Shown: positions 52,316 to 61,441, numbered from the stretch's first letter. The stretch is DNA of 64,000 bases from Acidobacteriota bacterium (GCA_017307505.1 JAFKEE010000055.1:21178-85177); one strand, 5' to 3'. Notes: generated by a model not told the origin, from the sequence alone. Numbers and translations: made by a program.

Positions 52316-54604
52316 CTAGAACGAGTAGCGCACCTGCGCAAAGAGATTGCGTCCTGGTTCCGGCACTTTCAGGCCGGCTGCGAACGGGTCGCGGTAATAG
52401 GACAGGTTCTCGAAGTAGTAGCGGTTCAGAAGATTGTCCAAACTGAAACTGGTCGAAAGCCGGCCCATGGTGAAGCCCAGCTTCAGGCCCAGCAGGGCAT
52501 AACCGGCCGTCGGCACTTCGCCCAGGTCCGAGCTCACAAGCTGCTGCCGGTTCGATGCTGTGGTATTGATCTCCGCGAAGGCACTCCGCAGGGTGTAGCG
52601 CAGCGCACTCCAGCCGCGCAGCGGCGGCATTTCCGGCAGATTGCGGCTGTTGACGTTCACAGCCGGCCGCGCATCGGCGAGGCCGCGCGTATAGGAGCCG
52701 CCCCCATCCAGCGACAGGCGCTCCGTCAGCTTGGCGCGGTAGGAGAGTTCGCCCCCGTACAGCCGCGCGTCGACTCCGGTGAACGACCGTGCCGTGGACG
52801 CCGTCATCATTCCACTGCTCATGAGTGCCGGCTGTTGATTCACCAGGATGTAGTTATCCAGGAATGAGTAGAAAAACAACGGTCTCAGGGTGAACCGGTT
52901 CCGGCGCAGACTCCACCCGGACGACCACTCCCGGTTGCGCGTCACCTGCAGCGCCGGGTTCCCCACCATCGGCCTGCTGCTCATGCTCCGGCTGATATAG
53001 CGCTCCTGCGCATCCGGCAGGCGGCCGGTCGTGCCGAAGCCGGCGAACAACTCCGACGAGCCCGGCAGCGTCCACGAAACGCGGATGTTGCCGGAGCCGT
53101 AATTGTCGTCGTTCGCCGTGCGCCGCGTGCCGTGAAACTGCGCATAGAGATTCGTGGATGCCTGTTGGTTTTGCACCCGCATCGCGGCGTGGTCGAACCG
53201 CACCCCGGCTTCCACGCGGAGCCGCTCGGTAAACTGCCGTTGCCAGGTCGCAAAGGCGCCCGCCAAAGTGGTGGCGACATCCGGAATCGACGGGTTCGTC
53301 CTGATCATCCCGCCCGATTGCATCAGGCCCGTCAGGTTCCACTCGCGCTGGTAGCTCTCGACGCCCGCCGTCACCTGCCGGCCCAGATCCGTCTCCACTC
53401 GCCCGCCCATCGTCCGTGTCGACGCATCGCCGGCCATCATCCATGCGCCGCCCATCGCGCTCAGCCTCTGGCTGTCGGACATGAAGTGCTTCACCTGCGT
53501 GAAGTAGCCGTCAATGCGCACATTGCGCACCAGACCGCCCACGCCGGTGGCCGCGTATTTAAACCCGGCTCGGTCGGCATTGTCCGCGTCTCCGTCCATG
53601 GTCAGGTAGGGATAGAGAATCAGTCCCGCCTGCTGCCGCGTGTAATTCAGGCTCAGTTGCTGCCGGTCGCTCAGCTTGAACTCGAGATCCAGCCAGCCGG
53701 TATGGATGTCAAACGCGCGCCGGTCCCGTCCCGCGAGGCTGTACGGGACATAGTCGGTGAAGCGCCGGCCGGAGCCGTCCGTGTAGGCGCGCGATGTGCG
53801 GTAGGAGTATCCGCCCAGCACCCGCAACCGAGGGTTGCCGTAAGAAGCAGTCAGGCTCAGGTTGTAGTAGCCAAACGAACCCAGGCTCAGCGCGGGCCGG
53901 ACCTGGAAGCCCAGTCCGGGGCTCTTCGTCACAATATTCACGACGGCGCCCAGGCTGCCCTGGTTCAGGACATCGAACGCGCCCTTGGTCACTTCCACGC
54001 GGTCCACTTCGGCGAAGTCGACATGCTGCGCCGGCGGATCCATGTGCGACGGGCAAGCCCCGTAGATCCGCGCGCCGTCGATCAGCATGTTGATGTTGTT
54101 CTGCTGCAGGCCGCGGATGACCACATCGTTCGCGATGCCCGCCTTGCGGATCTTCGACACGCCGTCCAGTGCGGAAAGCGCCTCACCCAGGTCGCGGGCC
54201 GGAGTTTCGCGCAAACCGCTCATGTCCACTTCCGCTGTGTTCAGCGGAGCGACCGCATGCACCTCGACGGAGGCCCGGTAGGGCGCCAGCGCCAGCACCA
54301 GCCTCACGTTCCGGCCGTCCTTCGCCACACTCTGCGACGTCGGCTCGAATCCGCTGGCCTCGGCACTGACACGCCAGAAACCTGCCGCCGGGCCGCCCTC
54401 CGGTTCTGCCAGGACAAACTCGCCGCGGCTGCCGCTGCGGGTCTGACCGACGGTCCGGTCTCCATCCAATAACTTCACCAGCGCACCTTGCACCACCGCG
54501 CCCGACGGATCTGCCACCTCGCCGCGCACATCAGCCGCGGCCAGAGGCAGCGGCAGAACCAGGCACACGGCAAGCGCCGCGCGCGCACATAGCTCCACTT
54601 TCAT
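52316..54604 (-). CDS. TonB-dependent outer-membrane receptor
   Basis: The 762-residue protein begins at the ATG at 54604 (GGGAG seven bases upstream) with a signal peptide. A carboxypeptidase-regulatory-like N-terminal domain follows (VRGEVADPSGAVVQGALVKL), then the plug (ALSALDGVSKIRKAGIANDV, VIRGLQQNNINMLIDGARIY). A 22-strand barrel ends in FAQVRYSF, with the terminal aromatic residue of outer-membrane proteins. The plug carries GACPSHMDPPAQHVD, a Cys/Met/His-bearing loop. It follows a secreted Cys-rich protein and a RegBA-like system. Metal or metallophore uptake is plausible; the ligand is not shown. Confidence 0.88.
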   Translation of the reverse strand: MKVELCARAALAVCLVLPLPLAAADVRGEVADPSGAVVQGALVKLLDGDRTVGQTRSGSRGEFVLAEPEGGPAAGFWRVSAEASGFEPTSQSVAKDGRNVRLVLALAPYRASVEVHAVAPLNTAEVDMSGLRETPARDLGEALSALDGVSKIRKAGIANDVVIRGLQQNNINMLIDGARIYGACPSHMDPPAQHVDFAEVDRVEVTKGAFDVLNQGSLGAVVNIVTKSPGLGFQVRPALSLGSFGYYNLSLTASYGNPRLRVLGGYSYRTSRAYTDGSGRRFTDYVPYSLAGRDRRAFDIHTGWLDLEFKLSDRQQLSLNYTRQQAGLILYPYLTMDGDADNADRAGFKYAATGVGGLVRNVRIDGYFTQVKHFMSDSQRLSAMGGAWMMAGDASTRTMGGRVETDLGRQVTAGVESYQREWNLTGLMQSGGMIRTNPSIPDVATTLAGAFATWQRQFTERLRVEAGVRFDHAAMRVQNQQASTNLYAQFHGTRRTANDDNYGSGNIRVSWTLPGSSELFAGFGTTGRLPDAQERYISRSMSSRPMVGNPALQVTRNREWSSGWSLRRNRFTLRPLFFYSFLDNYILVNQQPALMSSGMMTASTARSFTGVDARLYGGELSYRAKLTERLSLDGGGSYTRGLADARPAVNVNSRNLPEMPPLRGWSALRYTLRSAFAEINTTASNRQQLVSSDLGEVPTAGYALLGLKLGFTMGRLSTSFSLDNLLNRYYFENLSYYRDPFAAGLKVPEPGRNLFAQVRYSF

Positions 54605-54675
54605 TGAAAACTCCCGGAATCGATTCAACCCGCAAAGAGGAAGGCCCACCGGCGCCGGGCCGGGGGCGGACAGTG

Positions 54676-55065
54676 CTAAGAGGGCTGAACCGAAGGGGGC
54701 GCGCGGCCGCGCCTGGCCAGACGGAAGCAATTCCAGACGGGCGTCTGCGCGCGGTGCGCAATGGCGGCTTCGGTCCGGACGGACTCTTCCTCTGCCTGCG
54801 CCGGAACCAGCCCGGTTGCGCCGCTCCGCATTCCGCGCGTCAGAGTGCAGCCGTCCGGACAGCGGCCCGGCGCCCGCCAGGCGGGACGATCGGAATCCTC
54901 CGCCCCGTTGCGCTTGTCACAGCAGCACCGGCCGGTGCGCCGGCAGCACGCCATCCCGCAGGTCGATCCCTCGACCTGTGTCCACACGGCCGCCGCCGCC
55001 GCGCCCCACGGCAGCAGCAGCCAGCACAACAGAAGTGCGCCGAACCTGGACCCGAAGAGGCTCAT
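54676..55065 (-). CDS. Secreted cysteine-rich small protein
   Basis: The 129-residue product has a clear signal peptide (MSLFGSRFGALLLCWLLLPW, cleavage after GAAAAA). A cysteine cluster follows at residues 36-49 (CGMACC, then RRTGRCCCDK), with two more at 69 and 73 (CPDGC). The rest is Arg/Ala-rich and of low complexity. The ATG at 55065 overlaps the response regulator's stop by four bases, and the TonB receptor starts 71 bases downstream, which supports a real gene. Metal binding is suggested by the cysteines, not proven. Confidence 0.65.
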   Translation of the reverse strand: MSLFGSRFGALLLCWLLLPWGAAAAAVWTQVEGSTCGMACCRRTGRCCCDKRNGAEDSDRPAWRAPGRCPDGCTLTRGMRSGATGLVPAQAEEESVRTEAAIAHRAQTPVWNCFRLARRGRAPPSVQPS

Positions 55066-55610
55066 GAGGACGGAGGGTACTTCGAAAGTTTGCGCTGCAG
55101 CGATCTCCGGTGCAGCCCCAGCAGTTTTGCCGCCTGCGTGATGTTACCGCCGCAGTCGGCCAGGATCCTCTGGATGTGCTCCCACTCCACGCGCGCCAGG
55201 CTCGGCACCGCGGCTTCGGCCGCGGGGGGATCTTCCAGATTGCGATGAGCCGCATACGTGGCCAGAATCTGATCGGCGTCGGCCGGCTTGCTCAGATAGT
55301 GGTCCGCCCCCAGCTTCGTCGCCTGCAGCGCTGTGGCGATGCTGCCATAGCCCGTGAGCATCAGCAGGAATGCGCCCGGTTGCCGCTCCCGCAGGCCTGC
55401 GACGATTTCAAGGCCGCTCTCCCCCGTCAGCCGCAGATCCACAATCGCCATCTGCAGCGGACCCTCGACGGCCGCCGCAAAGGCCTGCGTCGCATTGGCT
55501 GCCTGGCTCACCCGCCAGCCATGCCGCTCCAGGGACCGCGCCAGCCGTGCGCGGAAGACGTCGTCGTCATCCACCACCAGCGCGCAGTGGTCAGGTCCGG
55601 CTGCCGGCAT
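55062..55610 (-). CDS. RegA/PrrA/ActR-like response regulator
   Basis: The 182-residue protein is the size of RegA. The receiver domain has the acidic pocket VVDDDDVFR, phospho-acceptor Asp58 in MAIVDLRLTGESGLE, TGYGSIATALQATKLGA and the lysine in YLSKPADADQIL. The short Fis-type helix-turn-helix VEWEHIQRILADCGGNITQA, then HRRSLQRKL, is almost diagnostic of RegA/PrrA/ActR. The ATG at 55610 overlaps the end of the kinase gene by 20 bases; a longer frame from 55781 is only a shadow of the kinase. It probably regulates the downstream Cys-rich/TonB genes. Confidence 0.9.
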   Translation of the reverse strand: MPAAGPDHCALVVDDDDVFRARLARSLERHGWRVSQAANATQAFAAAVEGPLQMAIVDLRLTGESGLEIVAGLRERQPGAFLLMLTGYGSIATALQATKLGADHYLSKPADADQILATYAAHRNLEDPPAAEAAVPSLARVEWEHIQRILADCGGNITQAAKLLGLHRRSLQRKLSKYPPSS

Positions 55611-56880
55611 GCACCGCTCCTTCTGCCACCTGCAGCCGCAGCGACGCGGTCGTGCCTGTGCCCGGCGCCGAGGTGTAGACCAGGCTCGCCCCCACGCGCT
55701 CCGCCAGCGCGCGCACCAGGAACACGCCCAACCCCATCCCCTGGCCCGGCGGTTTCGTCGTGAAGAACGGCTCACCCACACGCCGTAACTCGTCCGGCGT
55801 CATGCCGTGCCCCTGGTCGCTGATCTCGATCGCCAGTTGCGCTCCGCTCCGCCGTACCTTCACCCGCACGCCTCCGCCCGGCTCGCTTGCCTCCAGCGCG
55901 TTCTTCACCAGCGCCGCGACCGCCTGGCGGATGGCCCGCCTGGGCACCACCAGTTCGGTGTCTCCGGCGCCCTCTTCGAACTCAACGGACAGATTCTCTC
56001 CTTCGGCCAGATCGCTCAGTAGCCCGGCGGCAGTTGTGCGGCCCGGGGTCTCGCCCAGCGGTTCGGCGCCGCGCAGGCTCATCTCGGCCAGGATTCTCTC
56101 GCAGCGGTCCACTTCGGCCCGGATCAGCCGGCAATCCTCGGCCAGCGCCGCGTCGCGCGCATACCGCGTGGCATAGTGCTCGAGATCCTTCGACACCACG
56201 GCAATCGTTCCCAGCGGCGTCCCCAGTTCGTGGGCCGCGCCGGCGGCCAGGGTGACCAGCGAAGCCAGGCGGTCTTTCCGCGCCAGTTCACTCTGAATGG
56301 CATGCAGCGACTCTTCATGGACGCGAATCAGTTCAGAGATCTTGCCGGAGAATAGGGCAACCAGGAACGCGGCCACCGCGAAGGCCGCCCACATCCCCGC
56401 CAGATGCAGGCTCCAGCCCGCAGGATGGCCGTGCACCTCCAGCGCGGGCACGGGCCGGTGCACCAGGAAGAGAATCCCGAACAGGAGTGTCGCCAGGATC
56501 CCCAGGAACCACGTCCAACGTTTGGTGAGGATCGTCGCCGACAGCGTAATGTGCACGAGGTAAAGCAGGCTGAAGGGATTCGACGGACCTCCGCTCAGCA
56601 TCAGCAGGCCCGTCAGGCACAGCAGGTCGAGCACAAAGGCCAGCGCCACCCGGTTGGCGTTCGACAGCCACGGCACGCGCTGGCCCCGCAGCAGCAGGTT
56701 GCTGCCCGCGATGACGCCCGCCAGAGCCAGCATCGGGGCCCACGGCAGGTCGATCTGCAGCACAGACTGTGCGGCGCCCACCATCCCGGTCACGGCCGCG
56801 GCCAGCCCGTAGCGCAGCCGCACAATCCACGGCAGCGCGATCAGCGGCGCGACCTCCGGGATGGGTGGAGACATGGACAA
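55591..56880 (-). CDS. RegB/PrrB-like redox-sensing histidine kinase
   Basis: The 429-residue kinase has six N-terminal membrane helices. The quinone-sensing heptapeptide GGxxNPF of RegB is present as GGPSNPF (residues 97-103). The H-box AAGAAHELGTPLGTIAVVSK has phospho-acceptor His217, and a cysteine in the redox-box position lies in EVDRCERIL (Cys260). The HATPase has EISDQGHGMTPDELRRVGEP. RegB senses the quinone pool and oxidation of its cytoplasmic cysteine. All three sensing elements are conserved, so this is a true RegB-type sensor. It heads the operon with regA-like, Cys-rich and TonB genes. Confidence 0.9.
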   Translation of the reverse strand: MSMSPPIPEVAPLIALPWIVRLRYGLAAAVTGMVGAAQSVLQIDLPWAPMLALAGVIAGSNLLLRGQRVPWLSNANRVALAFVLDLLCLTGLLMLSGGPSNPFSLLYLVHITLSATILTKRWTWFLGILATLLFGILFLVHRPVPALEVHGHPAGWSLHLAGMWAAFAVAAFLVALFSGKISELIRVHEESLHAIQSELARKDRLASLVTLAAGAAHELGTPLGTIAVVSKDLEHYATRYARDAALAEDCRLIRAEVDRCERILAEMSLRGAEPLGETPGRTTAAGLLSDLAEGENLSVEFEEGAGDTELVVPRRAIRQAVAALVKNALEASEPGGGVRVKVRRSGAQLAIEISDQGHGMTPDELRRVGEPFFTTKPPGQGMGLGVFLVRALAERVGASLVYTSAPGTGTTASLRLQVAEGAVHAGSRT

Positions 56881-57064
56881 CGGGAGACTCTCCTCATCCT
56901 ACTGGATGAGCACACCGGCGCCTACGCGCCGCGACAAATTGCCGCACCTCGATCCGCGTACGTCAACAGGCCGGAGGGTCGGCCGTTGGGCCACGTCGCC
57001 ATGCGTGCCATTCGCTCTGGAGCTTTGCCGGACGCCATCCGAATCGCACACGATTCTCTGCGCC

Positions 57065-59107
57065 TTACGCCGGCCCGGCCGCGCCGCTGGATCCCTCGTC
57101 CCCGGTCTCGCTCATCACGGGAAAGTAGACCCGGAATTCCGTCCCCACGCCCGTCTGGCTCTCCACCACCACATGCCCCTGGCTCGCCGTCACAATCCCG
57201 TGCACCACCGCCAGACCCAGCCCTGTGCCCTTGCCCGCCTGCTTCGTCGTCACAAACGGTTCAAACAGTTGCGGCCGCACGGCTTCGTCGATGCCTGTGC
57301 CGCTGTCCCGCACGCTCAGGTACACATACCGGCCCGGGGGATGCACGGTACGGCAGATTGCGCACTCGCCGACGATGGCTCCTGCCCCCGTCGCTACCTG
57401 GAGCGTCCCGCCCTCCGGCATCGCGTCACGCGCATTGACCACCAGGTTCATCACAATCTGCTCCAGCTGTGTGCGGTCCGCCAGGATGGGCGGCACCGAC
57501 GCCTCCAGCAGAGTCTCAATCGTGATGTCCTCCCCCACAAGACGCAGCGCCGTCTTGCGCATGCCCTCCACTACCTGGGTCATGTTTGCCGGTTCGAAGT
57601 AGGCCTCCTGCCTGCGGCTGAATGTCAGCAACCGGCTCACCAGCGCCGCCGCCCTCTCGCCCGCGGCGAGAATCTCGCGCGCCTGGTGGTGTCCCGGCTC
57701 CCCGTCCGGCAGCCAGTCGGCCAGCATCGCCGAGTAGCCGTTGATTACCGTCAACAGGTTATTGAAGTCGTGGGCGATCCCGCCCGCCAGCCGGCCGATC
57801 GACTCCATCTTCTGCGCCTGCAGGAATTGCGCCCGCAGGGTCTCCCGTTCCGCCTCGGCCCGTTTCAGCATCGATAGGTCCGCCGACGTCCCGATCATCC
57901 GCACCGGAGAACCATCGCGCTTCCGCAGAATCACCCGGCCGCGTCCCAGAATCCACTTGTACGACCCGTCCTTGCAGCGCATCCGGCACTCCTGCGCGAA
58001 CACCGGTGTCCGGCCGGACAAATGGCTCTGCAAGGCCTCCAGGACTCGACCCTCGTCCTCGGGGTGAATCAGTTGGAGCCAGTCTTCCACCCGCATCGGG
58101 CCCTCGTCCTGCTCGAACCCCAGCAGGCGCCGCCATTGTCCCGAGAGCGCGACGCGCCCGGATGCACACTCCCAATCCCAGACGCCATCGCCCGCCCCCT
58201 CCAGGGCGAACTGCCAGCGGTGCTGCGAATCCCGCAGGGCCAACTCGGTCGATGTCCGCCGCTGGTGTTCCTCCGTGATCTCCTCCAACAGCCACATCCG
58301 GCCCGGCCGGCTCTCCACCACCAGGTCCCGGGTCGTTACCTGCACCACTCTGGAATGTTTCTCGCCTGCTCCTGTTTCCTCCGCCCCCTCCGCCGGATCC
58401 TCCGCCAACGGACCGTCGGCGACCACCAGTGCGCTGCGCCGCAGGCCGCGCATCGCCTCAGCGACTTCCGCCACGGGGCAATCGCCGCTGGGCAGGTCCA
58501 GCAGCCTCGCCGCCGGCTGGTTCAGCCATGCCCGGTCGCTCGAGAAATCGGCGAAGATCACACCCTGCGGCATCGTCTCCACAATGCTCGCCAGCCGCGC
58601 CTCGGTCAGCCGCAGCCGATCCTGGCCCCGGTGCCGCGCTGCCTGCGTGCCCAGATAGGCCGCCGCCTCGCGCACCAGTGCCCGGTCGGCATCCTCGATT
58701 GCCTTGCGGTTCTTCCAGGCAACGATCAGGACCCCTTCCAATCCGGTCGCATGAACGGGGGCAACAGCCACCGACTCGGCGCCCCACGCCAGCAGCAGAC
58801 GGTTGGCGCCCGGCGCTCCCCGATAATCGTTCCATGCCTGCAGCCTGGTCTCGTCGTACTCGAACCAGGTCAGCAGCGCCCCCGGTCCATCGCCCGGAGC
58901 CGATGCCATGCAATGCATCGACCGCCCGTCCTCTCGTTGCAGCAGGAGCGCCAGGTCTGCGCCCAGGGCCTTCGTCAAGGTAGGAAGCGCACCTTCGCGC
59001 AGGGATTCCTCCCATGCCGACGCACGCCGGAAAAACAATGCCAGGTCGCGCAGGCCATCCGCCTCCTGGCCCGGATCGCGATGAGAAGGAACGCCCTCGG
59101 AACTCAT
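57065..59107 (-). CDS. GAF/PAS sensor histidine kinase coupled to an RsbQ-like hydrolase
   Basis: The 680-residue soluble kinase has no membrane helix. It has an N-terminal GAF-like domain (residues about 20-165), a PAS domain at about 170-285 (SIVETMPQGVIFADFSSDRA), a second PAS/PAC at about 290-425 (WDWECASGRVALSGQWRRLL, KDGSYKWILGRGRVILRKRD), the H-box GGIAHDFNNLLTVINGYSAM (His446) and an HATPase. No receiver domain is fused and no partner regulator adjoins. Its ATG overlaps the stop of the upstream RsbQ-like gene by four bases. That coupling suggests the hydrolase supplies or gates the signal for a PAS domain, as RsbQ does for RsbP. Confidence 0.9.
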   Translation of the reverse strand: MSSEGVPSHRDPGQEADGLRDLALFFRRASAWEESLREGALPTLTKALGADLALLLQREDGRSMHCMASAPGDGPGALLTWFEYDETRLQAWNDYRGAPGANRLLLAWGAESVAVAPVHATGLEGVLIVAWKNRKAIEDADRALVREAAAYLGTQAARHRGQDRLRLTEARLASIVETMPQGVIFADFSSDRAWLNQPAARLLDLPSGDCPVAEVAEAMRGLRRSALVVADGPLAEDPAEGAEETGAGEKHSRVVQVTTRDLVVESRPGRMWLLEEITEEHQRRTSTELALRDSQHRWQFALEGAGDGVWDWECASGRVALSGQWRRLLGFEQDEGPMRVEDWLQLIHPEDEGRVLEALQSHLSGRTPVFAQECRMRCKDGSYKWILGRGRVILRKRDGSPVRMIGTSADLSMLKRAEAERETLRAQFLQAQKMESIGRLAGGIAHDFNNLLTVINGYSAMLADWLPDGEPGHHQAREILAAGERAAALVSRLLTFSRRQEAYFEPANMTQVVEGMRKTALRLVGEDITIETLLEASVPPILADRTQLEQIVMNLVVNARDAMPEGGTLQVATGAGAIVGECAICRTVHPPGRYVYLSVRDSGTGIDEAVRPQLFEPFVTTKQAGKGTGLGLAVVHGIVTASQGHVVVESQTGVGTEFRVYFPVMSETGDEGSSGAAGPA

Positions 59108-59910
59108 GACACCGTCGAAAGAATCTCCTCCAATGCGCCGGTCACCAGGTCCGGCGCGGTCAGGTGCGGCAGATGGCCGGTGGTCGGCAACTCGCGGTAC
59201 CGGCTCTCCCGGATCGCCTCATGCAGGAAGCGGGCCGCGCTTCTCGGAACAGCCCGGTCGGCTTGCGTCTGTAGAATCCAGGTCGGGTGCCGGATCCCTG
59301 CCATATCCTGCCGGTGATCGCAATACAGCATCACTCGCAGGAACGATAGCGCGATGTCGGGCCGCATCTGGCGCAAAGTGTCGTTCAGATATCGCTCGGA
59401 GGCCCGGTCCTCGACTCCGATCATCGCCGGGACAAAACCGGCAATCCACGCGCTGAAGTCGCTGGAAGCCATCTCGAGAATGCCGTCCACGTCGGCCCGC
59501 GAGAATCCGCCTTCGTAACCGCCGTCGTTCACATAGCGCGGCGACGCGCCCAGCAGGATCAGCGCCCGGAAGAACTCCGGAGCCAGCATCGATGCCAGCG
59601 CCGCAATGATCCCACTGACGGAGTGGCCCACGGCAATCACCGGACCCGCGCCGCTGGCCGCGCAAACCTCCACAAGATCCTGCGCATAGGCGAACAGGGA
59701 ATTGTAACGATCCGGGGAGTAAACGGAAAAATCCGACCGCCCGCAGCCGACATGATCATAGCGAATTACGCAATGATTCCGGCCGATCGCCGCGCTCTGC
59801 TGGCTCCAGGCAGATTGATCTGTGCCAAACCCGTGGAGGAACAGGACCGGCCCTAAACCCGCCCCCGAAAATGTCACATGGTTGCGCCGCAGCACCGCGT
59901 CCGAGGTCAT
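59104..59910 (-). CDS. RsbQ-like alpha/beta hydrolase
   Basis: The 268-residue protein follows Bacillus subtilis RsbQ along its full length: LFLHGFGTDQSAWSQQ, RYDHVGCGRSDFSVYSPDRY, LLGASPRYVND, GGYEGGFSRADVDGILEM and YCDHRQDM. The triad is Ser97 (GHSVSG), Asp218 and His246 (TTGHLPHL), nearly the same numbering as in RsbQ. In Bacillus RsbQ activates the PAS-phosphatase RsbP; the plant D14/KAI2 receptors are of the same fold. Here the partner is a PAS histidine kinase, translationally coupled by four bases. There is no signal peptide, so it acts in the cytoplasm. Confidence 0.92.
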   Translation of the reverse strand: MTSDAVLRRNHVTFSGAGLGPVLFLHGFGTDQSAWSQQSAAIGRNHCVIRYDHVGCGRSDFSVYSPDRYNSLFAYAQDLVEVCAASGAGPVIAVGHSVSGIIAALASMLAPEFFRALILLGASPRYVNDGGYEGGFSRADVDGILEMASSDFSAWIAGFVPAMIGVEDRASERYLNDTLRQMRPDIALSFLRVMLYCDHRQDMAGIRHPTWILQTQADRAVPRSAARFLHEAIRESRYRELPTTGHLPHLTAPDLVTGALEEILSTVS

Positions 59911-60033
59911 CTTGAAAGTCTCGGGACATTGCTAACCCGAACCTCGCCGCCAGTATATCAGCCGATGGACGGAAGATTCATCACACCCGCCGGCCGGCAT
60001 TCCGCCCCCAACATATGCGGAGAAGTGTCAATC

Positions 60034-60053
60034 ATGCAGGAAGGCACCTGCAT
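60034..60053. promoter_or_regulatory. Palindrome ATGCAGG-AAGGCA-CCTGCAT upstream of the RsbQ-like gene
   Basis: Perfect 7-base arms around six bases lie about 125-145 bases upstream of the RsbQ-like start (59910) and 68 bases after the stop of the hypothetical gene at 60121. It may be an operator for the RsbQ-kinase operon or a terminator hairpin; no T-tract follows. Confidence 0.35.
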
Positions 60054-60120
60054 ATTTGGCATTTAAGAACTTGACTCACCAGGCAAACGGAGGAAGCGCA
60101 GCCATGATTCGCGAAACCGC

Positions 60121-60855
60121 TCATTTCATTCGGGCGACAATCCCGGTAGCCGCTGGACCGGACGCTGCCGAGAGTTTCGTCGGGTCGAAGCTCCAGCCGG
60201 ATGCCACTGTCATCACGTCCTGTTCATCCGGCAGCCACCGGTCGGGCGGCTTACTGGCGTACTGGAGTTTCTTTTCCGCCTCCGTAACCGCTCCCGTCTG
60301 GCACACAATTTCGCCGCTTTCTCCCATGTAGCCGAAGCACCGGACGACTCGACCCTGCTTTGCCAGGATCCAATGATGGTATTCCGTCACCCGGTGCGTG
60401 GCGTATCCTTGCGCTTCATCAAATTTCGCACTCAAGTCGGCAACAATCCTCGCAATCATCTCAACCGAGCGGTGGGTAACCTCGGATTGGACGCTCACGG
60501 ATAGTACCGGGCGCCGCTCCTCGGTCCCCATTGCCCAATCACCGACGATTGAGATCCATCCGTTCACTGGCGGCGTGATGAATACCGAGCCGCCCCTGTA
60601 AGCAGTTTCGATTCCGTCGTGCCAATTTGCGGGACTCTGCGAGCGAATTGGCAGCGACTCAGCTACCGCTCTTATATCGGTGCTTCGTACAGCAATCCAG
60701 CCGATCTTGAACCCGAACGGTTCCGGCGGCGTTGGTGCGCTGGCAAAAAGCGGCGAGAACAGCGAACGGAAGTTTCTCATAATGAAGCCGTGTTGGTAGG
60801 CTTTACCGTGCGGAAAACATAGGCAAAGGACCAGCGCCATTGCGATCCGGTTCAT
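60121..60855 (-). CDS. Conserved-looking hypothetical exported protein
   Basis: From the ATG at 60855 the product is 244 residues with an N-terminal hydrophobic signal (MNRIAMALVLCLCFPHGKAY). The body contains FKIGWIAVRSTDIRAVAESL, SVFITPPVNGWISIVGDWAM, AQGYATHRVTEYHHWILAKQ and RVVRCFGYMGESGEIVCQTG. These blocks resemble a family of uncharacterised proteins found in actinobacteria and myxobacteria, for which I know no function. The base composition is poorer in G+C than its neighbours. It is not linked to flanking genes by overlap. Confidence 0.65.
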   Translation of the reverse strand: MNRIAMALVLCLCFPHGKAYQHGFIMRNFRSLFSPLFASAPTPPEPFGFKIGWIAVRSTDIRAVAESLPIRSQSPANWHDGIETAYRGGSVFITPPVNGWISIVGDWAMGTEERRPVLSVSVQSEVTHRSVEMIARIVADLSAKFDEAQGYATHRVTEYHHWILAKQGRVVRCFGYMGESGEIVCQTGAVTEAEKKLQYASKPPDRWLPDEQDVMTVASGWSFDPTKLSAASGPAATGIVARMK

Positions 60856-61011
60856 GACGCCGCATCGTAGCAGGTTTGCCGTATAAAGAACGCGCGCCGA
60901 GGAAGCCCGAGCCGCTCCCACTTCCGCATCTGGCCGATCCGTCTAAACGGTTCGATACGATCCTGAGGGTGTTGCTGGCCATACCGAAATCATAAGCACA
61001 AGCGGTTTTGA

Positions 61012-61404
61012 CGAAACTGGAATCGGAGAAGCGAAAGGTTCACGCCAAACTCGCTGAAGTGCGCCAATTGGTGGTTCAACGCCCACCTCCTGCAGGAGGC
61101 ACTGGCCAATTGCAGGAACGACCGGAGCAAAGTCGCCGGGTGGCTGCACGACCATCTGGCCATCCGTCTCGATTTCGGCTCCTGCGGCCGCGTGGCAGCA
61201 ATGTATCCGGGCATCCGTTCCGCCCGGCCGGCCATCGAGGCATGGGGACTGCCGATACCTCAATACACGGCGCAAGCGCTGCAACGGGATCCAGGAATCC
61301 CTATGCCGGAGTACTTCTCCAGACGGGCCCGGTCGTTTCAGGGCGAGAAGACGCAATACTTCCTGCCGTTCGTTCCCGTCAGCCGCGTGGCCGGCCACTG
61401 GTAG
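61012..61404 (+). pseudogene. Open frame without a start: possible decayed gene
   Basis: The 586 bases from 60856 to 61441 hold no convincing gene. One plus-strand frame stays open for 131 codons, from after the TGA at 61009 to the TAG at 61404, with G/C at most third positions, as in real genes here. It would read RSERFTPNSLKCANWWFNAH, LANCRNDRSKVAGWLHDHLA and MYPGIRSARPAIEAWGLPIP. There is no ATG or good alternative start near its beginning, so it may be the tail of a lost gene. I recognise no family. Confidence 0.25.
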
Positions 61405-61441
61405 CCGGCCCGGCCGTCCTCCGGAAGCACCAGCGCGGCCA

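Noticed and set aside
52316..54604. Naming the TonB receptor a copper receptor
   Set aside because: The CPSHM loop and Cys-rich neighbour are suggestive, but overall motifs do not allow a ligand to be assigned.
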